NCBI RefSeq assembly: GCF_900497805.2
Contig: NW_020954610.1
Coordinates: 16,462,535 to 16,526,534 of the forward strand
Source of the DNA: Vombatus ursinus
Taxonomy: Eukaryota > Chordata > Mammalia > Diprotodontia > Vombatidae
Length of the DNA stretch: 64,000 nt
Direction: 5' to 3'
Shown here: one piece after another, positions 43,774 to 56,210 of the stretch
How positions within the stretch are numbered: the first letter of the stretch is position 1
How the letters are laid out: the number at the start of each line of letters is the position of its first letter
Notes under the pieces: generated by a model
Databases searched by the model: none
What the model saw: only the letters and a program-made list of their open reading frames with translations
What the model was told of the DNA's origin: nothing
Position numbers and translations under genes: made by a program

Positions 43774-46700
43774 AAAGAATGCTCAGAAGATTCAATGAAG
43801 TAAATATAAACTAAAACGTATGTAATATATTTTTAAAAGTTTTCCATTGTCTACTAAGTTCTGTTTTGATGGCATACCATGGGTACAATCACAAAACAAC
43901 CATGAAGCTCTTGGAGCTCCTAAATGGTTAGTTAACCTTCAGTTAACTGAAACTGTAACTTAGATTATTTCATTCTCTGATCATTACAGAAAACAAGAGG
44001 AAGAAACTCGTCAGAAGAGGAAGCGTAATACTCTCCATTTTAGCACTCACTGATTTCTTGAGAGCTCATGAGCAAAGTCAATTAACCTTCCTAAAGTTCA
44101 GTTTTCTCACTAGATAAAAAATGGTATACAATATCACTTCTGTATCATATAGGAATGTACTGAAAGTGAGTAAACTTTTACTACTCTCTTCAGCACCAGG
44201 AAGAAAGGTGGTGTCTCAATAATAAAACTGAGGATTTGTTTTTATAAGAAGTATTATTATTTTTTTGAGAGAGAGAGTAATTAGTGAAAAAATTACGCAC
44301 ATCATATAAAGGGAGGGAAAATTAATTAACCAACAGCTTATTTGCTGAATTTATAGAACTAATGCTTGCATAATATTTAACTTGAAGGGTGTTTTACAGT
44401 TTCCTTTTCTGTAAAATGAAGGTAATATTTTCATGGCCAAAAGGTTATTGTGAAGAAAGCTCTTTTGTAAGCCATAAGATACTCTAGTAATACAAGTTAA
44501 TAACAGTAAGGATAAGAACAACAATGACAACATAATTGTTATCTTATTAGCAGTGCATGGAGAAAAAAAATCTGTAGCCTCGTCAAAGAATTCTATGCCA
44601 AAGATGAATGTTTCAATCTCCTGACGGTAAAGAAAGGGACTAGAATTCTAATGGCAGCAGTCATCAGTTAGCTGTGATAGCAGCCATGCTGTGAGGCTGG
44701 AAGAGTGTGATGAGAGAATAATCATCAAAATTTCATTAAAGACAAGACAGACTTCTCAGATATACTATTCTGATAGTATTCCCCAACCCCCTCCAATTTA
44801 AAAACCCTAACAAGTCATTTTAGTATTAATGCGTGGTTTGGTGGCCTTTTAAACATTATATTAGTTTCTTTTAGAAGGCTTTGTAATTCTCCTCAAGACC
44901 TATGTTCTTGCACGAACTTTGTTCGAGCAAAGTGTCTGAGAATCAGAATTGAACATTGTTTGCCTTGGATGCAGAGTCAGTCCAGCTCCTTGTTTTCTGA
45001 ACGGCTGTAAAATGAGAAGATGCCATAGGTGTCTCCTTTCCACCATTATTAGCCTGAGGAAACAGGGAACCCTGGAACTTTGCCTGTGTCAGTCTTCAAG
45101 GTTTCCTATTTACATTTTCTTTAACCCCCCCTCTACTTTTCCATACCATACACATATGTGTGTGTTTATGTGTTATGATAGAAGCTTTTCAGGTTTTGAT
45201 GACAGGAAGGGGCACAAGTAGAGCCAAAGGGCCACAGTGAATTTGTCCTGAAAACCAAAGCATCTTCAGTTCCTTGTATTTGTAGATTTGGGCTTTAATA
45301 GAGAGGAAGCAGTTTCCTAGGCTTAGAGATTTAAGAGACAGTTCCCTGGGCCACTGCCAAATCTGTAAAGCCAATGGAAGGAAAGTGGTTAAGTTAGAGA
45401 CAACCAAAAATAGTTGAGAAATAGTCACCAGATTCTGGGTCTTACTGAGATCTCCCTTTTTCTTCCCCTCAGTAAATGAGGAAAATAAGGCTAGTTGTGC
45501 TGTAATTTTTCAAGGCAAAACATGAATCTTCTTGAATTTCCTTATATTTTTTAATACATTTGAACTTTTAATACCTACTCTGTATTGGTTCTGTTGTTTT
45601 AGTAATACTGTCAAGATAAATATTCAGGATTTAGAAATCTTGGTAAGGAAGGGATGATACTATATTTGTCCAAGAGATGATTAAATTACATTTTTCTAGC
45701 AGTGTGCTGTTATTCTACTTAGTTACAGTTGGCATATCATGTTAACAAAGCTCATTTTATGAAAAGGATAACTGTTACCAACATCTGTTGTTTAAATAAT
45801 TTAATTTAGTTAATTGTATTTGATATTTTGGTCGTCATAATTGAATCATCCAAAATTGCAGGCCACAGTGCAAATTCATGCTTTGCAAAAGTAGAAATTC
45901 CTTAGCAAACCGCACACCCATAATGCATTGCAGAAGGGGATTATTTTGTGCAGTTATGGGGACATATCAACATGTAGTATTTTGGTAACCCCAGAAATGA
46001 TGAGACGTCTTTAACTGTTTGGATAAAAAAGTATTTCTTAAGCTATCCTAAATTGTTATGAGGAATTCTAATACCATATCTTATGCCCGAGACACTAGAA
46101 GCAGCTGGTGTGCTAAGTAACACATATTTTAAAAACGGAGAAAAGTGTAAATCCTAGTTGTTCCAGTTCTTCAGACCATACAAATTTCATTTGTACATAA
46201 ACACAGCTGAATACACCATTTCATAAGTCCTTAGCTATCTCTAGCATTGCCCTACAATCCTAAAATTTATGGCTAACTTTCTGAAATCGTTATGAAAGCT
46301 ATTATTTACATACTGCTTTAAGTTTTGCATAAGCTTTGCATATATTATCTTATTTGAAAAGTATAATAAAGTAAGGACACAAAGAACTGGGGCAGAATAC
46401 CTGAGGACTGTACTGCATTTTGCCTGGAACTTGGAAAGAAAATGCCTGGGAGGCAGTCCCTGTTAGACAAAACACTATGTCAAAAACATGTTTTATTACT
46501 AAGGCTCATAGTATTTTTCTTATTGTATGCTTTAATAGGAGCCATCATAAAATAGCAGATTAAAAGTGGCTCTACTTTCAAGCTTAGTTTTAGCCACTTC
46601 TTTGTCTCTAGAGGGTCTGGTCTTTCTTTTTTACTTCCTGACTCTAAAGGGTTACACTGGGCTCTGAGATGGTGATTCAGGTTGCTTTACTCTGTTCCAG

Positions 46701-46860
46701 AGATAGGGAGTTTTTGGGTAATGAGGAATAAGTTCATTTTCTAAAATTAACTGAATTCTGGAAATTACCTTGAAGCTTGTGAGAGTTACTAAAGTAACTG
46801 ATAATTATAATTATTTACAAAAGTGTAAATTATAGAAGGTGGTGTACATTTCTTGGAAAT
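43774..46860. other. Convergent intergenic spacer, second part
   Basis: Three kilobases with one MIR-like tail (44345-44510, CCTTTTCTGTAAAATGAAGG) and otherwise nothing I can name. It is unusually poor in repeats for this window, notably 45500-46860, so it may hold conserved non-coding sequence or the SHOC1 3' flank. Confidence 0.4.
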
Positions 46861-46866
46861 TTTATT
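46861..46866 (-). terminator. SHOC1: Poly(A) signal AATAAA (SHOC1)
   Basis: TTTATT on the plus strand, 111 bases after the SHOC1 stop on its own strand. It is the first canonical hexamer I noted past the stop, so a short 3'UTR is likely. Confidence 0.6.
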
Positions 46867-46976
46867 TCATTAGAACATTGAGAATATAGAGAATAACCTA
46901 ACGTTTGAGTAATGCTTCACACAATGATAATATACTCCAGAGCCCTTTACAATGTAGCAACTGGCCTAGTGTTTCT

Positions 46977-47077
46977 TCAAAAGAACTTAAAGTGTCTTCG
47001 GCCATCGGTTCTTCCAGGGACTTTTTCATACACTAGACGCCTTTTTTTGCGTTGGGGTTGCTGTGAATATATTAAAT
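46977..47077 (-). CDS. SHOC1: SHOC1 last coding exon
   Basis: Codes the C-terminus. The split codon G|AT gives D, then [19 protein letters not shown] and [13 protein letters not shown], then TGA. The acceptor is TTTTCTTTTCTCCATAG|AT. The remembered human C-terminus reads ..SQLPQFKKRRLAYEKVPG then RVDGQTRLRFF, so the match is residue-by-residue through KKRRL.YEKVPGR. The exon is only 101 bases. The previous exon ends one base into a codon (ACAG|GTAACA), and 982 + 101 bases make a whole number of codons, which confirms both junctions. The basic KKRRL patch could be a nuclear localisation signal (inference). Confidence 0.95.
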
Positions 47078-48622
47078 CTATGGAGAAAAGAAAAGGAAAA
47101 CTATTATGTTGCTGATCATAACAGATAGTGGCTATGAAAGTAGTTTGTTTTAGCTTTATAAATGGCTTTTGGGGATAAAGAATCTGTCCACCACATGTAT
47201 TACCTATTGCTAAATTACTAAATTATAACTATGCTAAAAAGATGACTATTTAGATTATTTTATTTTTTAAAACATAAAACAGAACTTTTTCTAACATAGT
47301 ATAATATATATTCATTGTTACAAAATTTTTATGTTAATAAAATGCTCCAACCCAAATATAACCGTATATGCTTTCACCTGGAGTGAAAAGCAGGGAGAAA
47401 TTGCTAAGATGCCACTAAGGCATGGCCCCCTGACTGCTGGAATGAGTCAGTAAACCTTCACAAATTAGGGCATAAGAAAGAACCAACTGTAGTTTGTACC
47501 ATCCTTAAAATAATTAGGAAATATGACCTATGGTTCATATAGGTTATGAACATGTATGTGTATGTCTATACATATATATTACATGGAGAAAGAGAGAGAG
47601 AGAGGCAGACATTTATATATTAGTATGATGGAGTACTAAATCCTAAAATATTATTAGTGGCATATAAGGAGTCTTGGCCTGCCACTGAAGACCCTCAAAG
47701 GAATGGCAAAATAGTTCTGGGCATCAGCACTAGTACCTAAGGGAAGCTAGCTGCAGCACCTATTTTCTTTATATAGTTCAAAGAGCTCAACCAACAGCAT
47801 GTAGTACTTCCACAGGCTCTTGAACTGACTGTTGTTTTTCTAAGGTTTATATTTATTGTTACTTCTTGCCCCATTCAAATTCAGAATTCTTTGCAAATTA
47901 AAAAAAAGGAAGAAAAGGTATTTTTTCAATCTAACAAATAAAAAATTCATATTTATTTATCTGTCTGACTACTCAAATCTTTTTTTTTTTTAATCGTATA
48001 CAGCCAATTCAGGGAATTTTCTCATGTATACCTGATAAAATGCTCTTCCTATAGCTATTCAATGAAGCTCTTTTACATCCTGCAAAATCCACTTGGAAAT
48101 CTTTTCTAGTGTCATCTACAACTCCCAGTTATCTATAATATCCAAACTAAGCAAATATTAAACTGGGAAAATCACTATAAAATATAAATTTTTATATATT
48201 GACTGTTTTTGTTATTATTTTTAATACCATAACATTTATGTTCTTGGAAGTCTGGGACTAGATCTTTTGTGGAACTCTCTATATAGTACTTGGCCCTGTG
48301 CTATTCAGTAGAAAGTATGCTCAGTGAAAACACAGATAACATTTTCCTGGAAAAGATTTAACTAGCATCTTGGGAGAGTGAGATAAAAATTCAATATAGT
48401 TATGAAAAGGTAGATATATAAGTGCTAATTAACAATTAATAGAAGGATTTTTAAAAATGAACTATGGATATTAGGTAGAAAGTAACTGGTCACAAGAGAA
48501 AAAAAATTGAAGTTTTGTAGAGATATTAAAATTTCTAAAGGAAAGCCTTTAGTCACAGATTCATAGGATTTAGGCTTCTCTTATAGGATCAACTCCCATG
48601 ACCCACAGCTTCACCCTTTTTT

Positions 48623-48769
48623 TATTCTTTTTTTGGCTAGGCAATGAGGTTAAGTGACCTGCCCAGGTCACACACTTAGTAAGTGTTATGTGTCTGAGGC
48701 CACATTTGAACTCAGGTCCTCTTGAAACCAAAGCAGCTACTCTATCCATTGCGCCACCTAGCCGACCTC
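48623..48769 (-). mobile_element. A-tailed tRNA SINE, antisense
   Basis: TTTTTGGCTAGGCAATGAGG, TTATGTGTCTGAGGCCACAT and CTATCCATTGCGCCACCTAG. Diverged. Confidence 0.9.
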
Positions 48770-48774
48770 CTTCT

Positions 48775-49400
48775 TTATTCTTAAAACCTATTCCAGCCCC
48801 TCCATCCCATTCTGTTTTCCTGTTCTCACCCCTTATTTGTCTTCATTTCTCCTACTTTATAGTCTTGCCCCTGTTTTTAAGTAGTATAACTATACAATAT
48901 CTTGCATACTTACATTCTTCAAACCCTTGTTCTGTGGTCACTGTCAGACCTTCCATGCACCTACTCTCCTGTTACTGAAATGCCACTGCATGAAGTCCTG
49001 CAGTTGTGCCCACTACTAATCTAATCGCAACTGGACCCTCACTGTTGCATGACAAACTTTTTAGTCTTCTTCTGTTCTCTAATTTCACATTCACTGCATA
49101 GCATCTGTTCTAAACTCTTATCTCCTCAAACCCCCAGTGCAATTCCTATTCTACTCTCCCCCATGCACCCGCTTTTTAGTAGATGATCTCACTTCTTCCT
49201 TTACTAAGACTTCACTGCAAACTTCCACATTTCCTCTATGCCAAACATAAACTCATCTACATCTTCACCCAACCTTTCTTCCTTTGCTTCATTCTTCAAG
49301 GTGGCCCTTTTTCTTGTCAGGGCTAATCCAATTCAATTTGCCTAGCTAAGCCTCACCTTTTTGTAGTTGTAAAATTGCTTTCTGAATGCAAATTTAGCCA
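48775..49400 (+). mobile_element. L2-like LINE remnant (endonuclease side), weak
   Basis: CTCACCCCTTATTTGTCTTC, AACTGGACCCTCACTGTTGC and TTCCTCTATGCCAAACATAA have the pyrimidine-rich style of sense L2 5' text. No intact block is visible, so the call is tentative. Confidence 0.4.
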
Positions 49401-49464
49401 CCTATGTTCATTTGATCTTCCTGCAGAGTTTTGGTTTCCCTTTTTTTTTTCTTTTCCTTTTTAG

Positions 49465-49670
49465 GCTGGACCTGTGATTTCATTGGTATGGAAACTCCCT
49501 CCACCAGTAACTCAGCTGTAATTTAGAGAATTCACTGGGAACACTAAGAGGTTAATGAATTTGCCCATGGTTATATAGCTAGTATGTGTCAGAGACAGGA
49601 TTTTAACTGAGGTCTTCCTGAATTCGGACTGCCCTTTTAGCCCCTACATTATTCTACCAATCAAGTTATC
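49465..49670 (-). mobile_element. SINE, antisense (GATTTCATTGGTA-type tail)
   Basis: GACCTGTGATTTCATTGGTA, GAACACTAAGAGGTTAATGA and AACTGAGGTCTTCCTGAATT. Second copy of the family at 23665. Confidence 0.78.
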
Positions 49671-49692
49671 CTGTTCAAAAAAAGGAAACCTT

Positions 49693-49842
49693 TTTTTTTT
49701 TTTTTTTTAGTGAGGCAATTGGGGTTAAGTGACTTGTCCAAAGTCACACAGCTAGGAAGTATTAGTGTCTGAGACCAGACTTGAACTCAGGTCCTCCTGA
49801 CTCCAGGATCAGTGCTCTATACATTGCACCGCCTAGATGCCC
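49693..49842 (-). mobile_element. A-tailed tRNA SINE, antisense, complete
   Basis: A 19-T run, GTGAGGCAATTGGGGTTAAG, CAAAGTCACACAGCTAGGAA and GCACCGCCTAGATGCCCC. The long pure tail suggests a fairly young copy. Confidence 0.93.
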
Positions 49843-50074
49843 CTAAACTTTTGTACTTTTAAACTTGTATGCTATCAAGTATTTTTCATTTTATTCTTAC
49901 AGTATCTCTGTTTGCACAACATATGTTAATAAACAAGCCCAAACAAATGTATTGACTTTTAAAACAAAATGAAAAAAATTCATAAGAAAACCTAGTTGTC
50001 TTTTTTAACTCATAAAATCAATGATAATTAAATTTAGTTTGAAATTATTCTCAACAAATAATAATAGTTGTTAC

Positions 50075-51056
50075 CTGTTAATGATTCATTCCCTGCTAAA
50101 TCTGATGAAGTTGCAATGTGTCTTTTCTGTCCTGAATATCTTCCAGATTTTTGCTGGACATACAGATTGTTGAATTTTTCTGAAGTTGCATTTAAATTAT
50201 AGGCACAGGATTTATGTGCAAATGAATTCACATTGGAGAAACCTAGTAATCCTTTCAAGGAAGTCTTATCTGTCTGAGCATCTAGCCTATCACACATGAA
50301 GTCTTTTAATTCATCAGACAGACAATTTTGTTGAAACACAAAGGGGTCAGAGGCTGTATTTAAATTGTCTTTTTTAGGGAGCCATGTATCATATGAGCTC
50401 TGTTCTCTATCATATTGCAACTTGAGAGGATGGATTTGTGATTCTGGTATATTATTGTTAAAATTCCAGGTAACAGGATACCCAGACTTCTCTAGTAAAA
50501 AGATGGGGGAATCTAATTCTTTTCTTATTTCTCCTTTTGTTGTGTGTATGTCTTGTCCCTTACAGTTTATACAATCAGAGTTAGCAAGACTCTCAGTCAT
50601 TCTTGCTTCATAACTCATTTCAGCTAGTCTCAAAGAAAAGACATCTGACTCTGAATCATTCTGCCTTAGGAAGGAAGTGCCAGCTGTTCTTCTGGATCCT
50701 TTGTTATTTAGAAAAGCAGTATCCTGTGGTTGGTATGGGTTCAAATTGGAATCTTCCCAGCAGTTCATTTGTTCATAAGATTTTGAAGATGGTAAAATAC
50801 ATTGTATTTCATTTGGTCCTGTAAGGGAAGTGGTATAATTTGAAGACAGACTTGCATCTTCAGGCACTTTTTCATATAATTTTGGATAACAATAATATTT
50901 ATCCTGTCCTCGAATGATTAATGCTGAAGAACTTGAGATTGAACTCTGAGAAGAGATGGTACCAGGTTGGTATTCATTTTCTTGATATGATGAAATTAAA
51001 GGTGACTTTGTCAGGGAAGAACCAATCTTGAACAAAGAAGTAATCTCAGAAAAGTG
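50075..51056 (-). CDS. SHOC1: SHOC1 large penultimate exon
   Basis: A 982-base open exon coding 327 residues and one further base. It starts [19 protein letters not shown] after acceptor TTTTTTAG and ends NESLT then G at donor ACAG|GTAACA. The remembered human protein has ..[17 protein letters not shown] at this junction and ..KESLTG at the end. In between, only short islands agree ([21 protein letters not shown]), so this serine- and asparagine-rich, probably disordered tail evolves fast. SHOC1 is the animal Zip2-type protein: an XPF-like, catalytically degenerate factor that works with SPO16 and TEX11/Zip4 in meiotic crossover formation (known for the family). The first ATG-like start in this frame is not used; the exon is internal. 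Confidence 0.95.
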
Positions 51057-51119
51057 CTAAAAAAAATTCAGAGAATTTAATACAGCAAAATACAGTCAAT
51101 AATTAGTTCAACTTACCAT

Positions 51120-51790
51120 TTATTAAGTTTCTACTTACTATGTTTGAGGCACTTTGCTAGCCACTGGCCAGTAAGAACACTGAGACATGTACACTCATAA
51201 ATATACAAGTTTTTATTTGATTAGGGCCTAAGAATGGTCAAACACGGTAGCATGAGAGATGTGAGGAAGGATCACTTATAGCTGAGGATCAGGGAAGGCT
51301 TTTTGGAGGAGTTGGCCCCTGAGTTAGGCCATGAAGAAAAAGAATGATTTCAACAGTACATGTGTGCAAATTTGTAGCATGATTTCAAGGATATACCTTG
51401 TGTAAATTCATGAAGGTGGGTAAGGGAGGACATCTCAGAAAAGCAAGTAGTTCAGTGTGGCTAGAGCATAGTGTGAGAAGAGGAATTGTGTGAAATAATG
51501 TTAGAGAGGTAGTTTGGAGACAGATTATGAATAATCTTAAATTAGCCAGGATTAAGAATTTGCATATTATTTTGTAGGTAATGGGAGATTGAAGATTTTT
51601 GTGCAGGGGAGAATTGTGATTACACTTATGCATTAGGAAAATTATATATATTAAAGAGAGAAGGGGCCAGAAGACAGAAACACCATTTAGGAAGTTATTA
51701 CAATATAGCTAGATATGTGTTTTAGGAATATTACTTTGAAACTCTGTGGAGGATAGATTAGAGGACAGAGATTTAAGCCTGGGAGACCGA
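51120..51790 (-). mobile_element. L2-clade LINE 3' part, antisense
   Basis: TTACTATGTTTGAGGCACTT opens it, then AGGGAAGGCTTTTTGGAGGA, GGTAATGGGAGATTGAAGAT and GGAAGTTATTACAATATAGC. Degraded L2 3' text. Confidence 0.6.
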
Positions 51791-52319
51791 TTAGGTGGCT
51801 TTTCTATTGGTCCATTTGGAAAGTGATGATGATGATAACAATGGTTTTATTGACAAACACAAGAAAAAAAAAAGCATGACGCTTACCGTACAAGGACCAC
51901 AATTTTAGGGAAAGAATCTAGATAGATAGTCAAGATTGTGTTTATTTTAACTGTGAGCTACCCCAAGTCATATAACACATCTCAAAGCAAAGTTTTATTT
52001 GAAATGAGTTCAACAAATGCAAAACTGATTTGAGTTTATAACTTCTAATATCTGTTCAAAAAGCCTAATTCTTGCATTTGTGTTTATAAACCATAATAAA
52101 GCTAAAAAGTAAAAAAAAAGAAGTTATAACAATAGTATAAGTAGGAGGAATTAACTGTTGAAATAAGGTTGTGGCAGTATGAGTTGAAAGGAGAAGTGAG
52201 GGATTTGAAAGCTATCCATCCATCCATCCATATTTGGCATATGAAGGAGAAAGAAGGGCCAAAGATAAGTCTTAATTTTCAAGCCTGGGTGATTGGGCAT
52301 ATAGTCAGGACTTCAACAT

Positions 52320-53240
52320 AAAGGAGATGATAGCATATGCAATGGAAAGAGCACTAGATTTAGAGTAAGGGAGCCTGAGTTAAAATACTGACTCTACCAC
52401 TTAATAACTTCTCTGGGTCTCAGTTTCTTCATTCATAAAATAAAGGGATTGTATTAGATGATTCCAAGGCTCTCTGATCTTATGAAATAGAAAGGTTTTT
52501 TTTTATGGGAGCAAACATTAAGAGGAATGATAATGATTTATTTTGGGGGGGAGAAATACTGAGTTTGAATTACTGAACAGTCTAGTAGGCAATTAGAAAT
52601 GGAGAATTGGAGCTGATGAGGGAATTTGGGGCTGCTTATACAGATCTAGGAGTCACCAATGAAGAGTTCATAATTTAGCTAATGGGAGTTTGATATGGTA
52701 ACCAAGAAAGCTGATGTTTTATCTGGATTAAGAGACACAGCACCATTGCTAAACAAATTGTGGTACATGGATGTGGAATATTACTGTGCTGTTTAGAAAT
52801 GATAAATGTGATGAATTCAGAGAAGCATGGAAAGATTTAAATTAATTAACTACAAAGTGAAGTAAAGCATACCCAGGAAAACAAAATAAGTAATGATTAC
52901 AATAACATAAATGGAAAAAACAAAAAAATCTAAAGTGAATGCCACAAAATTATGAAGTACAAGCATGGCTCAAAACAAGATATATGAGATGATACCCTTA
53001 CTTCTCTACAAAGATGGGAGGTCCACGTGTATTTTACATTGCATATATTTTCAGACTTTTTCGATGTATTGATTAGTTATGCTATTTTTTCTTTCTTTTT
53101 TGATTTTGAATTATATTTATATTATTATAATTTGAATTATATGAGATGCCTGGGAGGGAAGGGAGAGTGGAATGGGGGAAAGTATGGTGATGAAATAAAC
53201 AAGATATCAATAAAAAAAACCTATTTAAAAATTAAAACAA
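52320..53240 (+). repeat. Composite block A: MIR + L2 piece + L1 3' end
   Basis: The MIR part (52325-52485: GCAATGGAAAGAGCACTAGA, CAGTTTCTTCATTCATAAAA), then GGAATGATAATGATTTATTT, an L2 piece (GTAGGCAATTAGAAATGGAG, GCTGATGAGGGAATTTGGGG) and an L1 3' end (ATTGTGGTACATGGATGTGG, ATATTACTGTGCTGTTTAGA) running into an A-rich end near 53240. The same order recurs at 56215. Confidence 0.75.
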
Positions 53241-53339
53241 AAGAAGAGAGGTATAGTATACAGGACAAAAGAGATGAGAATCCTGCTCTAGTCTGATCTG
53301 GTCAGACTACATTTGTATTATTGTGTCCGTATCTTAGTG

Positions 53340-53894
53340 TCATATTTTAGGGAGAAAGGACCCTTGTTCCTGTTTACTCCATGAACTTGTTTCTCTCTTT
53401 CCTTTTCAATGTCTCCTCTTCTGGCATCTTTTCTTCTCTCTACAAATATGCTCAGCTCTCTTCTAAAAAAACACCTTGCCTTGACCCTATTGTTGTTTTA
53501 AGTTACCAGGCTACTTTTTTCTCCTAATCTTTACTGTCAAATTGATGGAAAGTCTACCCTCCTCATCTTTATTTTCAGCCCCCTATAATGTGGCCTACCT
53601 CTGAATAATAAAGAGTAGTAACTGCTCTCTCAAATGTTATCAGTTACCTCCTAAGTGACTCTTCCAATTTCATCCTTATTTACATCTCTTCAACAGCTGA
53701 CATTGTTGACCATCTCCTCTATCTTGATGCTTTCTCCTCCCTTGACAGAATTCATTCTGGTTCTCAACTTTTTATCCATTCCTTTCTGGTCTCTTTTGTT
53801 GGTTTCTCTTCTCTTTGCCCCCTATATCAAAGCTCTGTGTTGGGCCCTTTTCCTTTCTCTCTCTCTATTCTCTGCTATGGTAAACTTATCCACT
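53340..53894 (+). mobile_element. L2-clade LINE, reverse-transcriptase side
   Basis: CAACAGCTGACATTGTTGAC (AFDTVDH block), TTGGGCCCTTTTCCTTTCTC (LGPLLFSL block). Strongly decayed. Confidence 0.7.
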
Positions 53895-54420
53895 CAGAAT
53901 CATAGAACCTCAGAGTTGGAAGGAATCTTGCTTAACTCATACTTTAGCAAGAATCACATCTATGTAATATCCAACAAGTGGTCATACAACCTTTGGCTGA
54001 AGACTTCCAATGAGTAGGAGCCAACTACCTCTTGAGGTATCCAATTTCACTTTTGGATAGCTCCAATTTTTGGAAGTTTTTCCTGACATCAGGCTTAAGT
54101 TTGCCACTTTGAAACTTCTCACAGTTTCTAATTCTGCCATCTGGAGCCAAGAAGAATAAGGAGGGAAAGGGGTAGTGAATAAGCATTTATTAAGCACCTA
54201 CTATGTGCCAGGAACTGTGCTAAGCACTTTACAAATATTATTTCATTTGATCCTTGCAACAACCCTGAGAGGTAGGTGCTATTATAATCTCCATTTTGTA
54301 GATAATGAATTAAGTCTAATCCCTCTTCTGTGTCCTCAGCTACTTAAGGACAGCTATCATAATCCTCCTGAATGTTCTATTCTCTAAGCTCAATGTCCCG
54401 GAACATTAGCTTGTCTGTCT
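53895..54420 (-). mobile_element. CR1/L3 LINE 3' end, antisense, split by a MIR
   Basis: AATCATAGAACCTCAGAGTT, GGAAGGAATCTTGCTTAACT, TACCTCTTGAGGTATCCAAT and TTGGAAGTTTTTCCTGACAT. A MIR (54172-54310: CTACTATGTGCCAGGAACTG) is inserted, then TCTTCTGTGTCCTCAGCTAC resumes CR1 text. Confidence 0.8.
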
Positions 54421-55304
54421 ATTATCACAAACTCTAGGAAGGAGCAGTCACTTCCCCTCAGGGTTTTGTCATTTCCATCTCAGCAATCAGTTCTTGCCTC
54501 TTAGGGAAACACATACAAAATAGAATTTCCCCTTGTTGTTTCCTCTATTTTTTGAAGGGTGAAATTATCATGAAGTCAAGTCAAGAAGTTATCAACTGTT
54601 CTACTTTTGGCAGAGTGAGAGCTCCAGCAGATGTGTGGATAAATGAAGTTCATCACTATTATAGCATGTCTCTGCTAAAGTTGTGATCTGTTTCTCGAAC
54701 TTTGAATCTCTTTCCTCTTTCTGTCCAGTTGGTCTCCTTCCATTGATCATTACCCAAGCTTTCATGATCTACATACCATGATTCCTTCTTCAATTCCTGG
54801 TTATCCTCACATGAATATGCCTTTTTCTTATTATACAATTACCCTACTTCCCTACCTTTTACTTATCAATTTCCACTTGAACAAGGCATATCCATCCAGA
54901 ACCATATTCTAGTTACAAATTTTATTCCACCAAGTGTCAAGTGATAACTATGAGGTGAATTTGCCCCCTTGTGTTAGGACCTCAAATTCATCTTGCTTAT
55001 TGCTCTGAACTTCAGGCATTCGGAGATATTTGAGGCCAGGGGTTTTAGGTTTTTTACTACTAGCTCCTTTCTTGGCTTTTTATCTCCTGTGAACCTCTGG
55101 GTATTTCAACTATGATTCTTCCTGCAATACTTCTGAATTATCAAACTAAAGACAACTTCAAAGACTGTCTAATACACATTTAATTCTCCTCTTGATTCCC
55201 TATCATCTCATTTCTTACAATGGCTGTTCCAATACTTGCTTCCTCTTTAAGTTCCACACTCATAGCAGATGACTTTCTTTCCTACTTTCCCTTTCTTTGA
55301 GGTT

Positions 55305-55425
55305 CTTCAAGCAGAGCCTGGATGACTATGTGTCAGGTATGTGATTGTGGGGATTTGTTTCATGGATGGATTGAACTAGATGACTGCTGAGGTCCCTTCC
55401 AACTCTCCAATTCTCTGATTCTGTG
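55305..55425 (+). mobile_element. CR1/L3 3' end
   Basis: GGTTCTTCAAGCAGAGCCTG, GATGACTGCTGAGGTCCCTT, CCAACTCTCCAATTCTCTGA and TTCTGTG. Confidence 0.82.
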
Positions 55426-55429
55426 AAAA

Positions 55430-56210
55430 AGTACTCTATAACAGATGAATTTACTTCCCAACAACCCAGTCACTCCTTAACCATTTGAAATCTGGCTCTT
55501 CTCCCTTCTAATCTATAGAAACTGTTCTCTCAAAGGTCACCAAAAAGCTCCAAAGTACCCAAATCAAAAGCTTCTTATTTGTTATTCCCTTTGATTTTTC
55601 TACATCATTTGACACTTGACTACCACCTTCCTCGGTGATAGTGTTTTGCTCACTTGGTTTCACACCTTAAACTCCTGGTTTTCTCCCTAACTTTCTGTTG
55701 TTGTTATTGCTGTTGATGTTGTTGGCTTCTTTTCCTCTTCCTACTTCATAAGCTGGGTGTACCCTAACATTCTGTCATCAGTGCAACTTCTCTTTTATTA
55801 TGACCCTTTCAAGTGGCAATCTTGTCTACAGTTATGGCTTCAACTATCACTTCTATACGGATAATTTACAAATCTATGTATTTCTAACTGATGCTTCCCC
55901 TGAGCTCCAGATACACATTTTCAATTGTCTAATGAATAGCTGTACCTATATGTCCCTCAAACTCAATATTTTATGAAAAGCATCACTGTTTACCTAGTCA
56001 TTCATGATTGAAACTTTGGTATCTGACTCTTCCCACTTGTTTACTTTCCCATATCTGGTCAGTCAACAACTCCTATGGAGTCTACCTCTACGATATTTCT
56101 TATATCTTTTCTATTTCCACTAACACCACTCTAATAGAGACCTTCAAAACCACCTCTTTACTGCCCACAGCTTTCTAATGGTTCTCCCTACTTCGGATCT
56201 TTATCCTTTT
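55430..56210 (+). mobile_element. L2-clade LINE fragment
   Basis: CTGTTCTCTCAAAGGTCACC, TTTTTCTACATCATTTGACA and CACTTCTATACGGATAATTT (the YADN/YADD region), then CTGAGCTCCAGATACACATT follow sense L2 order. Many frame breaks. Confidence 0.78.

Larger units (their letters stand above)
47078..50074 (-). other. SHOC1: SHOC1 last intron
   Basis: Bounded by GTAACA and CCATAG on the minus strand. 47078-48620 shows nothing I recognise but a short GA run (47589-47602). SINEs and an L2-like piece fill the remainder. Confidence 0.85.

Noticed and set aside
43988-44060. Possible plus-strand exon (ATTACAG| followed by a KQEEETRQKRKRN-type frame) resembling the DNAJC25 tail
   Set aside because: The likeness is only charge composition; there is no homologous block, no partner exon and no donor context. 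A chance splice-like site.
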